64,000 nucleotides of DNA from Hordeum vulgare subsp. vulgare (Eukaryota > Streptophyta > Magnoliopsida > Poales > Poaceae). The notes under the pieces were generated by a model, which saw only the letters and a program-made list of their open reading frames with translations, was not told the DNA's origin and ran no database searches. The DNA lies in contig NC_058519.1 in NCBI RefSeq assembly GCF_904849725.1, forward strand, positions 532,650,316 through 532,714,315, in the 5' to 3' direction. Made by a program: the position numbers and the translations under genes. Positions 24,701-37,330 of the stretch are shown piece by piece; position 1 is the stretch's first letter; each line of letters starts with the position of its first letter.

Positions 24701-26412
24701 CGATTCACCAATTAATCGCTACTCCCAAGCCGACCGAGCAGCTACGAGTTACCGATTTCTTGAACAATGGTTAGGTGTAAGGAGTGACTTCCTCTAGTTC
24801 ACGTGCATTTGATGTAAGTTGCCGCCGTGAATTCGAGAAAAGTTAATTTGTTTTCTTCGGAATCATCTCAAGTTAGTCATGCACGTGCAAAGTATTCTAT
24901 GGTCTGAGAGATTAGCTACCTCCATTCCATATGTATCTCCTAGCACACCAAGCCACTGATTGATTTGTTCAAGGAGAAGAAGTTAAGTGTCATTCCTGAA
25001 GGTACCAGACGGACTTGCACATGGCTTCGTTATCCGCAATTATGGTCCCCATCCAGAACTCGGTAGTGTTTTGTTGTAAGACTTTTCATGTGGTCATCAT
25101 TGTCTTGGGCAGTATGTTCACATGTGTCTTGAAACCCAGCTCATGTTTTGGAGTTGGCTTTCGTAGTTCATTTCCTGAGAATCTTGCAACGTTATCCCGT
25201 CGATTTGTGTTGCAAACTTTCTTTTTAGACATGCTGAGTCTGAAGCATCGTGTCACCAACCGGAGCTGAATCTCAGGCAGTTAAAATGGTTAGAACTTTC
25301 CCCAAGAATTATAATATTGGTCTCTATGTAACCCGGTAAAGTGATGTTGTGGCTAACACACCTAGCCGGAAGATTTGATATTATATCTTGTATCAGCAAT
25401 CTTAGCCATCTCCCCGTGAGGTTTTGTATGACTTATTTTGGAAGTTGTTCCTCATGGACTCCCTTTGATGCCCCGAATTCCGACCTATACTTGATGTGCT
25501 AGATATCAAGCATGATCTATAATTGGGTTGTGCTAGTACATCAAGGAGAACATTAGAAGTCGAGTGCTAAATGTCTCTCGGTCGATCAACCAGATTTCGT
25601 TCCCTTGGCACGGCTAAGGTGAAATCTGAGGAAGTGTTGTCTTCCTTTGCAAGTGCATCCTCCATCACTTTTCATCATGGTAGTATGTTGTGTCACCAGG
25701 ATCCTTGGCACGGATGTTGGTAAACTTTGATGAATATGGAAATGCTCAAGTTCTTGAGAGCATGCTTAGACACTAAGTTATAACCTCGGTAGTAACTGGT
25801 ATGTGCCTTCCATTCTTCGAGTTGTTCTATAACCCTAGTTTCTTTCCAACCTGGGTATGCCCTTCTTTCAAATTCCTTGAAACAATCATTTGTGAATTGC
25901 CTTCCTTGGTATGAAGAGTTTCATTGATCTCTGTATCAAAAGTAATTCTTTTTGCCACTTAACGGAATAACTCTACGAGTCACCCTCCTACGGTGCCCCG
26001 TTATGGTATGATGGTTAACTTAATCCTCGCTACTTTGAACCCTCGTCTCCATCTAATTTAAGCGTGGGATTGTTGCCTACCAATTGAACCTTTGTCATAT
26101 GTCTCACTTCCTTGTTTCTTTCATGAGTGTTGTGTCACAGCTCAAGGGACGTTTCCACGTCTCATTCTAAAACTTGATCTTGAGTTGCTCGATCTTGAGG
26201 AGATTAAATCTTGTAGAGTCTATATGTTTCTTTGTTGCCGTGTTAGATGAAGACCTCGAAGAAAAAGATGTCAAGATCTACATGGTACGATGAATCAACA
26301 TCCTCAAGAGAAGCAAATGGATCGTGAAGATTGTGATAGTTTAGTGTCCCCTTTTCCTCTTCCCGACTACGCTTGAATCTCGGGACGAGATTCTTGTTTA
26401 GTGGGGGTGAGT
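21714..26412 (+). pseudogene. Decayed gypsy interior (gag-pol remnants)
   Basis: Interior of the long-LTR element, too decayed for any long frame. The clearest remnant is reverse transcriptase: 23526-23585 translates with LDLSMGYCQIKLRTKD, the counterpart of the LRSGYHQIKIR motif, followed by broken text matching the [16 protein letters not shown] region. A hAT element interrupts the RT at 23825-24769. The end of the interior (26370-26400) reads TCTCGGGACGAGATTCTTG and then a G-rich PPT, AGTGGGGGTGAGT, directly before the second LTR. The same text precedes the LTR of the minus-strand element at 62174-62215. Confidence 0.75.
23825..24769. mobile_element. Non-autonomous hAT-type DNA transposon (TSD GTTAGGTG)
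   Basis: A 945-bp element with terminal inverted repeats CATTGTTCAAGAA at the left and its complement TTCTTGAACAATG at the right, extending imperfectly (AATTCG/AAATCG). It is flanked by identical 8-bp copies GTTAGGTG at 23817-23824 and 24770-24777. An 8-bp duplication and CA...TG termini are diagnostic of the hAT superfamily. Both sub-terminal zones (about 23842-24030 and 24655-24720) are packed with variants of CGATTAAT/ATTAATCG, the kind of repeated site bound by hAT transposases. No transposase frame is present, so it would need a helper. Confidence 0.85.
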
Positions 26413-29085
26413 TGTCACAGCCCTAGCTTCATTTGTTTGCTGAGCATTCATGCATGCATTCAAATCAACTTAATACAATGGGGATGATCTACAATTGGGA
26501 AGTGATCAAAACCCCAATGATTTGAAAAATTGACAACAAGGCAATAAAAATTAATACCTTAAAAGGGACTAAGAAAATGTTCCACATACTTGGCAAAATA
26601 GTGACATAAAATAAATTTGTCAAACCAAAATTTTAATCAGAGAAACATTTTGAAATGGATTTTTGATTTGACCAAATAGCTATTTGGAATGGAATTATTT
26701 TGATTCCTTCTATTTTAAGGTTTCAAAAATGTTGAGACTTTTATGTGGCATTGGATATTATTATCTGTGTCACATAACACTAATTTAGGGTTTTATAAAA
26801 TATTTAAACATTTTGTTTTAAACCTAAATCTAAATGCGAGAAAGAAGTAAACCAAAATAGGAAAAGAGAGAGATAACCTTACTTGTCACCTGGCCCAGCC
26901 CACTAGGGGCTCAGGCGTCTTCTTCCTCCTGCCAGAAGGCAGAGGAGAAGCTCGCCACGGCCAATGGCCAGGGGCTCCACGACACCTGCCTGCCTGGCTC
27001 CCCGCTGCCCTGGTGAGTGGGATAAGGTCGGGAGAGCCGTCTCCATCGAGCCCACCTCTTTTGCCCGCCATGCTCTCCTCCTCGCCGCTCGCATGGCCGA
27101 CCGCGTCTGCAGCTCGCCGCCGTTCGTCGCACACGTGGCCACAGACCTCCCCTCGCCTCTCCGAGAAGCTCAGAAGGACCGCCTCGACACCCTGCTCCTC
27201 CTCGACAACAGAATCAAGCTCGGAGGCCCCCCTGTCATCGCCATCGTCACCATCTTCCCCATCTCCGGCCGTCGGTCGCCGCCGTCGATCTGCTGCCACC
27301 GAGCCTCTCTGACCTCCCCGATGCCAAAAATGGAATCGCTGTGAGCCACTGCTTCTTTCCCCTCTCTTTCCCCTCGCTCTCCCGCAATGTAGCCCCGTTC
27401 CCCACCATGGCCGAGAGCTTCTCGCGGCCGGCCATGTCGTCGTCGTCGCTGTCGTACCCCATCCACGCGCTCGAGCTTGGGATCGAGCTCCTGGAGCCGC
27501 CAGGAACGTTTTGAGCCCATCAGCTACCCTTCCCATGCCCTGCAGCCACCACCCGCACAAGGCTGAGCCCCAGCCGCCGCCTCGGCTCATCGCCGGCGCC
27601 TCTCCGGCCACCTTCAGTCCCTCCTGCTACCCCTGGAAGATGAGCCGCTTCGCCAGCTTCACGTAGCCGCAAACCGCGCCCGATTTGGTGCCCTGTAGCG
27701 CGTTTTAGGCCAACTCCAGCGAGCCCTCCGCCGCGGCTATGGTCGCCGGCGGCCACCCTCCGGTGCGGCCCGACGTGGCCAGCCTAATTAGCCGCTAACA
27801 CCCCCCCTAGGCGCTGACAGTGGGCCCCAGGGTGGGTCAAACCCAGTTAGAGTCTGGTCAACTCGGGGATTAGCCCCTGGTCACTGACCAGTGGACCCCA
27901 CTGGTCAGGTTTGACTCTGACCTGGGCGAGTTGACTGCTGACGCAATGCTGACGCAGTGCTGACACAGTAATAGTTTTTCTGATTTAATCTAAATCCATG
28001 AAATTGCTAAAAGTTGTAAAAATCATAGAAATTAAAATATAACTCGGATGGAAATAATTTATATATGAAAAAGGATCAGAAAAATCCAAAGAATCTGATT
28101 ATTGCATTTTCATGCTGGTTTGAAAAGGTTAACATCACCAAATAGGCAAAATGATAAATAGGATAAATTTAATAATTAGTTTCGAGTTGGAATTTGATTC
28201 CTATTTGAATTCCACTTCAATTGTTATGACCAAACATTGATCAAGGGAAACTCATCACCCCAAAATACCATCCTCTTGCATGATAAAACAAATTATGCAT
28301 GAGCATCATGTCGAATCAATTAAAACGGTATCCGGAAAATACCTTGTTGAAGTGATGTTTGAATCCTGATTCAAACCCAGCTTCAACCTAAGAAATGGTA
28401 GCTATATTGGCCCTGTCACATTCCATTTCCATTTCTTGATCATGCATCATAGTGTTGCATTTCTGTGAAGTAACTATTGTTCTTTCCTGTTTATCGGTAC
28501 TGATTCCTCTCGGTAGATGATAGTTCCGACCATGTGATCGTTGACATTGATGAAGACTCATTGCTATCTTCAGACGTGTCAGGCAAGCAAACCCCCTTGA
28601 GCATATTGATATAAACCCACTCTCTCGCTCCTGCTCTCTTTACTGCATTAGGACAAACACGATTCAAGTGTACATGTTATCGGTGGTTGAACCCATTCCT
28701 CTGCATGACCTGATTTTGTCACAGTAAATAGTTGAAACCACTTAGCATGAGTAGTAACTGCTTGAGCCTTGTTGTGCTTACTCATCCATGCTTGCTTACA
28801 ATGTCTGCTATGCTTAGAGTCGTGTCGGGTCTGATCCATCTGGATGATGAATCGGAATGGTTGTGTTCATGTCCTATAGTGTGAGAGTAAAAGTGTGAAT
28901 TCGATTTGGTAAAGGTAGCGATGAGAGGCCATGTAGGAGTACATGGTGGGTTGTCTCATTGGGACGTCCTTAAGAACTGAGTTCTGTGTATGTTATCCAA
29001 GACAAGATACTACCACACATTGGGATACTTAATTGACCCTCTTGGCTTATTAATCGCCTAGATCTCTGTCCAGGAGTTGCAACTA
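26413..29085 (+). mobile_element. 3' LTR of long-LTR gypsy element (interrupted)
   Basis: Second LTR of the 17599 element, from TGTCACAGCCC to CAGGAGTTGCAACTA. It corresponds to 17599 to about 20165 of the first LTR and is then cut by the family T element that starts TGTGACAGCCC at 29086. The remaining 1.5 kb should lie beyond the right window edge. Confidence 0.85.
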
Positions 29086-32000
29086 TGTGACAGCCCGATG
29101 CCGACGTTCCAGAAGATTCCCCTTTCTTTCCGTTTTCGTCGTGTGTCTTATTTTATTTGTCGCATCATCATCGCATCATGCGCATCATCTGCATTGCATC
29201 GGCACCCCGTTACCGCCAGTTTTCAAACTTGCATCCGTTGTTAGTTGTCGAATCTCGTCGTTGCCCGTTCGGAGCCCGACCACACACGCACGCGCCCGCG
29301 GCATCGTCAAACCCTGTTTTTAAAGGTGTGCATTAAACTTTCTCTAATCGGGTTGAGATTTGACGTGCGGTCTTATTTTAATATAGCTAGGCCGCCTGTC
29401 GAATTTCGTCGCGGTCGGAGTCCGTCTGGTACCCGAACGGTCGACCGTAGCGGCACCGTATACGGTCTACCGTCGGACGTGTGTCGGTGTTTTAAAACTC
29501 GTTGCCGCGCCGCCTGTTCTCCCTCTTGTTTCCGTATAACCACTCTACACGGCCTCGTAACCGTTCCCGCGTTCGGAATCGTCCGAATCCGACCGCACGG
29601 TTGGATCCGGAACGAATTTCCGGTTAACCTAGCCCCCTTTTCCTCTATAAATACCCCCGAGTGCATTTTAGACAGCCCCCTCTCCCCTGCCTCGAAATCC
29701 GTTCCACCTAACCCCGAAACCCTAGCCTCTCTCCTCCCACCAGTCTCCTCTCACCGACAGGGCCCGTCAGGCCCAGCTCGGGCCCGGCTGAGCCCATCCG
29801 CCGCCGCCGCCAAGCCCGAGCTCCTGCCCCGAGCCGCCAGCACGCTGCCTTGCCCCGCCGCTGTCCCTGGCCTTGCCGGAGCACTACCGGTCGCCTCCCC
29901 ACGCTGCTCTCAGTCGCCTTCCTGCGCCGCCTCTTGCCCCACAGCCGTCGTTGACCTCAGTCCCGTCGCTGGTGCTCGCCTGCCGCCGCCGGCAACCAGC
30001 CCAAGGGCGCTAGCAGCTCCCGCCTGCCCGCTTCGCCCTTCCGCGCCGCCCTCGGCCCCGGCACCGGATCCGGCTGCCCTGCTCGCTTCCCGTGACCGGA
30101 TCCGGCCTCCTCGACCCCCTCGGGAGCCCGTCGGTGAGCTCCAGCCGCCGTCGCGGTTCACCTCGCTCGTGTGAGAGGACGAGGCCGAGCACCGAGCACA
30201 TCGCTTGGCCCCAGCTGGGCCTCGCCAGGAGGCTCCTGAGCCGGCCCATCACCGCGTAGCTCATCCTCGCCCCAGCTAGGCCTCGACCCACTGCTTCCCC
30301 GTCGGCCCACCTTGCTGCAGCCTCCCAACCGGCCCAAGGTGAGGCTGGCCATCCCCCGCTTTGCATTTTTTCTGTTTATCTTGCGCCCCTCTCGGCCCAT
30401 TTAGTATTTCAGGTTTTTATTTCGTTTTAGATAATTCCAGTAAATAGACGTATTTTAAAACGCCCGTAGTTTAATAACCGTAAGTCGGATCGCCAAGATT
30501 TAGATATGTATCTCATGTAGAATTTTGCGTGGATTACAAATTTACAACTTGCATTTTTGTTTGATGTAGTTTTACATGCCGAATGCCTAGATATGTGTGC
30601 TATTTATATTGTCTTGGTCCCGTGTTATTTTTCCGCGCGTGTTCGAATAGCCCGAATGCCGTATTAGAAATGCCCATGTTTTAGGATCCTATTTTCCTTG
30701 TATTTTAGAGCGGTCATTGGTATTTTTACGTGTAGGGATTGCCGGTAGTTTATTTCCCCGTGTATAGGTTATTTTCTCGCATTTTCGTGTGGTATTATTT
30801 TGTTGTGCAACCCCACATATTTTATATGTTTTTGGGGTAGAAAAATCCATGGGATTTTTCTGTGCAATTAGTTTTAACTTTTGAGCAAGTTAGTTCGCGT
30901 GATGTTTTGCCATGTTGCCCATTTGTTTAATTCGTAGGATTTATTTCGTGCTTCGTTTGAAGGAGTTGTCAACTACAGAGTTGATCTTGGATGTTTTGTC
31001 TAGCTCCTGTTATTTTTGGTTGCAATAGAAATGCATGTTTAGGTGTGGTTTGATTGCTCTCAAGTTGCTAGAAATAGTGCTGATTTGGAGGAGCTGAAAT
31101 ATTTCTAAGTCTGGAATCTGTTATATTTTGTTGCCGTTTTGTTTTGCTTCTAGATTTTGATCTGTAGCTCTTTTGAGGTTGGTGCAATGGAGTTAGTTGT
31201 ACCCCTTGTATTTCTCTAGCTTGCTGTGAATTTTCATGCCATTTGGAGTCCTGTACGGATAGGTTTTGCTGCTGTCAATATGGCTTCAGATCGAAAACTG
31301 CACTTTCATGAGGTGTAATTTTCACCAAGTCTGAAATAGTGTGTGAGATGCCTTTTTGTGACTTCTTTCCCTAGTGATCCATGATGCCATGCTAGTTGTT
31401 GTTAGTTGTTTCGAGTAGTGCTTCTTGCCCTCTTTCGTGTCATGCCTTGGTTGAGTTTATCGGAGTTGTGTAGCTCGTAGTTGTGGGGTGTAGGAAAAGT
31501 GATGTGGCTGAATTTGGCAGATTGTGGTGATTTCTTGTTTTGCTCGTAGTTGTTGAACCGTGGCTCCGATTTGATCGTGTCCTACATGAAACTTGCTTAG
31601 AATCTCATGTAGTTTCCTTTTATCTTGCTGGTTGTGTGTTTTGAAGTGCTCGTGACCGTCGTTGCACACATATTGCATTCATGCCATCATATCTTGCGGT
31701 GCTTGTATCTTTTGAACCGTAGCTCCATTGGAGATGACCTCTATGTGTAAATTGCTTGTCTCGAAGCATAGAATCACGTGAACCTATTTGTTTTGCTGTT
31801 TAACAACTAATTAAATGTGTTAGTTCAGATCTGTACAGAATTGTAAATTAACATGTGAGGTCGTCTCGGAGATGCTATATGTCATTTCCGACCTCATTTA
31901 AAATGTCTAGATAGGTAGTTTAATTTGCGCTTCACCTCTTGCCATGATTAATCACATTTAATATTGCCGTATATCTAATCGGGATAGAACTAAATAATTA

Positions 32001-33023
32001 AACGTGGAGTTTCGTCAATATGCAACTCGTTGCATATTGAACTTCACTTAATGTGTAGTTTTGATTGTGTGAAATTGTCATGCCGTGACTTGCAAGTATA
32101 CAGTTGCTCATGCATAATTTGTGTTGTGCATCGTGTGGTGAATTATGTGTGTTGATTCTTGCTTCCGGTTTGCTTCGTCTCGATAGAGTTCCGCAAGCGT
32201 GTCAGATGTGAGGACCCGTTCGACTACGTCGGTTCGTCTGCTTCACGAAGTCATTCTTCTTCCAAGCGGGATCTCAGGCAAGATGACCATTTCCTCAGAT
32301 ACCATTACTATCATTGCCATGCTAGTTTTTATCGCTTCTATCGATTATGTCTCGTTGCCTACCACATGTTAAATATCAGCCTCTCAACAATGCCATGAAA
32401 ACCTTCAACCTGTTCAACCTAGCAAACCACTGATTGGTATGTTACCGCTTGCTTAACCCTGTGTTACCGTTGCTAGTTGCAGGTGCATTGCTTCCATGTG
32501 AAAACATGGGTTCCTTGCTATATCCTATTAAATGCTTTTTAATTTAATGCACCTATATACTTGGTAAAAGGTGGAAGGCTCGGCCTTTCTAGCCTGGTGT
32601 TTTGTTCCACCTTTGCCCCCTTAGTTTTGGCTACCGGTGTTATGTTCCATAATTGAGCGCTCCTAACACGATCGGGGTTGTTATGGGGACCCCCTTGATA
32701 ATTCGTTTTAGATTAAAGCTGGTCTGGCAAGGCCCAACATTGGTACTATTTGCCCAACATAATAATTTGATAATATTGAAATGCATAGGGAGTTAGCGCT
32801 ACCCGAGGAGTAATTCTACATAATACAGGGAGGGCTAGTGCTGATGGTGCTGGTCCAAAACAGACCACTGTGCGGGGCCACCGCGAGGAAGCTCGAGGTT
32901 TGGCACTCGTACGCGTCGCTTATCCGTCATGTCCTGAGAACGAGATACGCGGCTCCTATCGGGATCGTCGACACGCCGGGCTAGCCTTGCTGGATTAGTT
33001 TTACCTTTGACGAGATATCTTGT
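29086..33023 (+). mobile_element. Family T long LTR, copy 2 (left part)
   Basis: Starts TGTGACAGCCCGATGCC inside the 3' LTR of the previous element and continues to 33023, where the Tat element interrupts it; it resumes at 45134. Total length visible is about 4.7 kb. A core promoter candidate, CTCTATAAATACCCCC, lies at 29643-29658, followed by a GC-rich leader (29700-30370). That leader produces long but unconvincing frames on both strands: proline/alanine-rich, with no recognisable domain and no match in copy 1. Confidence 0.7.
29643..29658 (+). promoter_or_regulatory. TATA box candidate of family T LTR
   Basis: CTCTATAAATACCCCC is a strong plant TATA context, located about 560 bp into the LTR and followed by a GC-rich leader, as expected for a U3/R boundary. 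Confidence 0.6.
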
Positions 33024-33511
33024 TGTTGGGGATATTGCCTGTTAAAGTGACCCGCCGAATATGGGCCGGGTTACTGTTAAGGCGATTCATCCTTTAAGGC
33101 TAGTTGGGCCTCAGCCTGGGCGGTTCGAAGTCGCAGGATGGTTATGATTTATGGAAGGACTCTGGGTTTTGCGAGACGGCGACTTAGAGACCGCGGTGGT
33201 CACGATTTGTAAAAAGGAAGGGACTCTTGTAAACCCTAAGGCTTCGACCTATATATAAAGGCGAGTCTGGAGGGGGAGAGGCAGGTTAGAAATCATCGAG
33301 TGCTAGGTTTAGGCGAGTTACGCCTTCCTTGTAATCGAATCCACATCAATACACACAAAGCAGGACGTAGGCTATTACCTCTTCTCGAGGGGCCGAACCT
33401 GGGTAAATCGCCGTGTCTCTCCCGCTTAACCCTTTTGAGTCGCCACCAAGGTGCGATGGCTCCAGTACTAAGTCCTTTCACGAGGACATCTCCCGTGACA
33501 AAACCACGACA
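33024..33511 (+). mobile_element. 5' LTR of Tat element
   Basis: 488 bp from TGTTGGGGATATTGCC to AACCACGACA. It contains a TATA box CTATATATAAAGG near 33250. It differs from the 3' LTR at five sites by eye; four are C/T or G/A transitions. Confidence 0.9.
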
Positions 33512-33513
33512 GT

Positions 33514-33531
33514 TGGCGCCCACCGTGGGGC
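33514..33531 (+). promoter_or_regulatory. Primer-binding site of Tat element
   Basis: TGGCGCCCACCGTGGGGC lies two bases after the 5' LTR. It begins TGG, complementary to a tRNA CCA end, and is a form commonly seen in Tat elements. I cannot name the tRNA with certainty. Confidence 0.75.
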
Positions 33532-33599
33532 CTGCGCACGGTGGAGTTGAGTTCTCAAAGGGAGCCCTACCAGGGTCTGGAAGTTATGCGGCGGCGCTC

Positions 33600-35955
33600 A
33601 TGACTTGGAGCCGACGCGGCATAGCCTACATTGACAACCGGCGATGGGGACCCGAAGCAAATTCCCTCGAATCAGGCTACAGGGTCCCCTTCGGCAAGAT
33701 CAACATCTTCATCGGCATGATCGGGTCATCCGTTCCTGAGCCGGATATCTCCTCCGACATCGTCGAGCCGGCCAGGTACGTTCATCCAGTCATAACCCGG
33801 AATCTGACCCGCCCGGTCTTTGCGGGTTTCACACAGGGGTCGGAGGAGCCAGAGCACGCAGCGGCTCAGGAGGTTACCCCCATCAACTCTGACGACGAGT
33901 CATCCATGGGCGATTCCGATTCCATCCAGTCCCTCCACGGAGACGGTCTTGGGGGCTTGTCCTTGGCCATGGATCCAGAAATCCTCGATCGAACCCGCCG
34001 CCAGATCGCCATCTACATGGCTGGGGCGACTCAACCCGCACAGAACCCCGCCGGAGGCGATGGAACCAGCGGGACGTCCAGAAGTGCGTCAGCAGTCCTG
34101 GTGGATTTAGCGGCGGAAATCACAAGACTAATGTCAACCCCCCTCACGCCAGAGAACCAAGAAGAGATAAATGCGGAGTTAGCAAAACTGAGGGAGGCAG
34201 TGGCAAAGGCCCATCAGGATGCTGAGACGGAGTCCGCCATGATGGAAACTCGACAGGCCCAGATTACGACCGAAAGTTTACCGGTTCCCCGGAAGTTTAC
34301 AGGTTCCCCGCAAGTGCCCGGGCCTGTCGAGAACAATCGTCGACTTGCAACACTGCGTGCAACGCCCGGATGAGTTGGCGCATCATTGGTCGCGGCGAGT
34401 CGCGGAAATTATCCATTCATCGGATGGCATCACGGCAGCGCAAGCTATGCTTATCCTCGAGCACAACTCCCACTATGAACCGCTGGTCCAGAAGCTGGGG
34501 CGACTCAAACGGAAAGTTCAGGATATGGGCGAGCTGATGGATACCCTCACTAGGTACGCCGAAGCCGATGATACCAAGGATCCCGGCGAGGATGGTAAGG
34601 GTAACTCGCCCAAGAAGGGCGATTCAACGAATAAGCATACCCGCCTCCAAGGCCGCAACCGTCATAACCAGGGGACCAACGGCAAGCGTAGGCCGCATGA
34701 GGAGCCCTCGGATCTGGTTGCCAACACTAACGCCAATGACGGCAAAAAGAAGAATCGAGGCTTCAGTGGGAAAAGACCGCGTAACTACGAAGAGCTGCTC
34801 AAAGGCCCTTGCCCGCACCACGCCACGGCCGACGGCCCGGCGGGCCACTCCTGGGAGAACTGCTTCGTAATGCGGGAATTTCGGGCCGAGGCAATCAAGA
34901 AGAGCCAGAGCGAAGACCCGAACCGTCGCCAAGACCAACTCGCCGCGCCCAACCAAAGGCACAACCCCTTCGGCGGCTTTCCCGAACAAGAGGCTCAGGG
35001 GGGGCCGCAGCCAGGCGGCGGCCAGTACCCGGTGCACCACCACCGGCAGTACAACCCGCCGGGAGTCTTCCAGCAGCCGCCCCCACAGGGGGCTCCGCAG
35101 GACCAGGATGACCATGGGGGCTTCCGCAACAATCCTAAACAGCTAAGTAATGGGCAATATCATGTTTTCACCACTAATGCTTGCAGACGTGATAAAAAGG
35201 TAAATCACCGGGCGTACAGCGTAATTGAGCCGGCAGTTCCCAGATATCTCCACTGGTCCGAACAGACCATAACGTGGAGCAGAGAGGATCACCCGCCGAG
35301 AATAGATAACCCGGGCGACCTGGCCTTGGTCGTGGCTCCCGAAGTGGCGGGTTACACTCTATCAAAAGTACTAATGGATGGCGGCAGCAGCATTAATATC
35401 CTATACTTCGACACCTTCCGGAGGATGAATCTATTAGAGAAAGACTTGATGCCTTCAACCACGGTTTTCCACGGCATCGTCCCGGGCAAATCCGCTTATC
35501 CGATTGGCCGGGTCAGGCTCTCAGTAGCGTTTGGAACTGCACAGAACTACAGGTTGGAGTCTCTGGTCTTCGAGGTGGTCAAATTAAAAAGCCCGTACCA
35601 CGCGCTGTTCGGGCGACCGGCTTACGCTCGCTTCATGGCCCGCCCGTGCTACGTCTACCTCAAGCTCAAAATGCCTGGTCCTAAAGGGCCCATCACGGTC
35701 GACGGAGATAGAAGAATTGCAAAGGAGTGTGAGGAAGGAGACGCGGCCTACGCGGAAGTCGCCTGTGCGGCGGAAGAACTCAAAAACCACCGGGCCAATG
35801 TTGACCCGACAGACATGTCACCACTCAAGAAACCGACTACAGATTCCGAGTCGCCCCTCAAGTTCAAACCAACGGATGACACGAAGACAGTCGATTTCGT
35901 CCCTGGCGATTCATCCAAGCAGTTTACCATTGGAACGGGTCTGGACCCCAAATAG
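33600..35955 (+). pseudogene. Tat gag-protease (internally deleted, frameshifted)
   Basis: The frame opens at an ATG at 33600 (MTWSRRGIAY). A serine/aspartate-rich N-terminal part ends near 34330 where the frame shifts. Text resumes as VQRPDELAHHWSRRVAEI with ILEHNSHYEPLVQKLGR, the C-terminal portion of a Tat-type gag. The capsid section normally lying between these parts is missing, so I infer an internal deletion near 34325. A glutamine/proline-rich linker follows (34960-35100). The aspartic protease active site is VLMDGGSSINILY at about 35368-35406, with DGG in place of the usual DSG, common in this lineage. The frame ends at a TAG (35953-35955) where related proteins read on into RT. Confidence 0.8.
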
Positions 35956-37330
35956 GAAAGCGCGCTCATCGAATTCATCCGTGAGAATCGGGACATCTTC
36001 GCATGGAAACCTCTGACATGCCGGGTGTACCGAGAGAATTCGCTGAGCACCATCTTAATATTGACCCAAAATGCAAACCTGTCCAACAATACCTCCGCAG
36101 GTTTAACGAGGAGCGACGGAAGGCGATTGGAGAGGAAGTCGCCCGTCTTTTAGCCGCCGGGTTCATCGTGGAAGTCTTTCACCCCAAATGGTTAGCTAAC
36201 CCGGTGTTAGTACTCAAGAAGAATGGCACGTTCCATATGTGTATTGACTATACGGACCTCAACAGAGCTTGCCCCAAGGATCCTTTCGCTCTTCCCTGCA
36301 TCGACCAAATCATTGACTCGGTGGCGGGATGCGAACGATTGTGCTTTTTGGACGCTTATTCAGGTTATCATCAGATCAAAATGGCTGTGGAAGATCAAGA
36401 AAAGAATGCTTTCATAACCCCCTTCGGGGCCTTTTGCTATGTGTCCATGCCGTTCGGGCTCAAGAGCGCAGGAGCGACTTACCAACGCTGCATCCAGAAT
36501 TGTCTTCATAGCCAAATTGGCCGCAACGTCCATGCTTATGTTGACGACATTGTGATCAAGACCCGCCGGGAGGAGACACTTTTGGAAGACCTTAAGGAAA
36601 CCTTTGACAATTTACGGGTATATCAGATGAAGCTAAATCCTACCAAGTGCGTTTTTGGCGTACCTGCGGGAAAACTACTGGGTTTCTTGGTATCGGAGCG
36701 CGGCATCGAGGCTAACCCGGACAAAATTGAAGCGGTTACCTCCCTCGGCAAGCCGACGAATGTTAACCAGGTTCAGCGATTGGCGGGTCGCATTGCGGCT
36801 CTCAGTCGTTTTGTAAGCCGCCTCGGAGAAAAGGCGATTCCGCTCTATCAATTGTTGAGGAAGTCTGACCGAGTCGTGTGGACAGAGGAGGCTGACGAGG
36901 CACTTCAGGCCTTGAAACATCAATTGGTTAACCCGCCGGTCCTGGCGGCCCCGACTGAAAAGGAGCCTATGCTCCTGTATATCGCCACGAATTCCAAAGC
37001 GGTCAGCGTGGCTGTGGTCGTTGAAAGAAAGGAGGAAGGAAAGGAATACCCGGTACAGCGCCCGGTGTACTTTATCAATGAGGTGTTAACTCTTTCCAAA
37101 CAGCGATACCCACATTGGCAGAAACTGGTCTATGGGGTGTTCATGGCGAGTTGAAAGCTTAAACATTATTTCCAAGAACACCCAATCACCGTGGTCAGTT
37201 CCGCGCCCCTCGGCGACGTCATCCAAAACAGCGAGGCAACAGGGCGAATCGCCAAATGGGCAATAGAACTTGGGTCACATCACATTCAGTATACCCCCCG
37301 CACGGCCATCAAGTCCCAGGCACTAGTGAT
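35956..37330 (+). pseudogene. Tat reverse transcriptase and first RNase H (broken)
   Basis: Copies the element RNA into DNA. After the TAG at 35953 the text IEFIRENRDIFAWKP continues, then shifts frame near 36012 to SDMPGVPREFAEHHLNI. The open frame 36003-37154 carries the RT fingers motif VLVLKKNGTFHMCIDYTDLN, the Tat-typical RACPKDPFALPCIDQIID, SMPFGLKSAGATYQR and the catalytic YVDDIVIK (about 36537-36560). The RNase H connection follows, with LLYIATNSKAVSVAVV in the place of the usual aspartate-containing strand. An in-frame TGA at 37152-37154 replaces a probable arginine (MAS*KLKHYF). The frame shifts again near 37326. Confidence 0.85.

Noticed and set aside
26886..27611. 241-codon minus-strand frame
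   Set aside because: Lies in the GC-rich part of the LTR. The homologous stretch in the first LTR (18018-18844) has different, broken frames, so it is not conserved as protein.
29245..30174. 309-codon open frame in the GC-rich leader of family T
   Set aside because: Proline/alanine/serine-rich composition, no domain, other frames of the same stretch are also open, and no counterpart in copy 1. It is high-GC leader rather than a gene.
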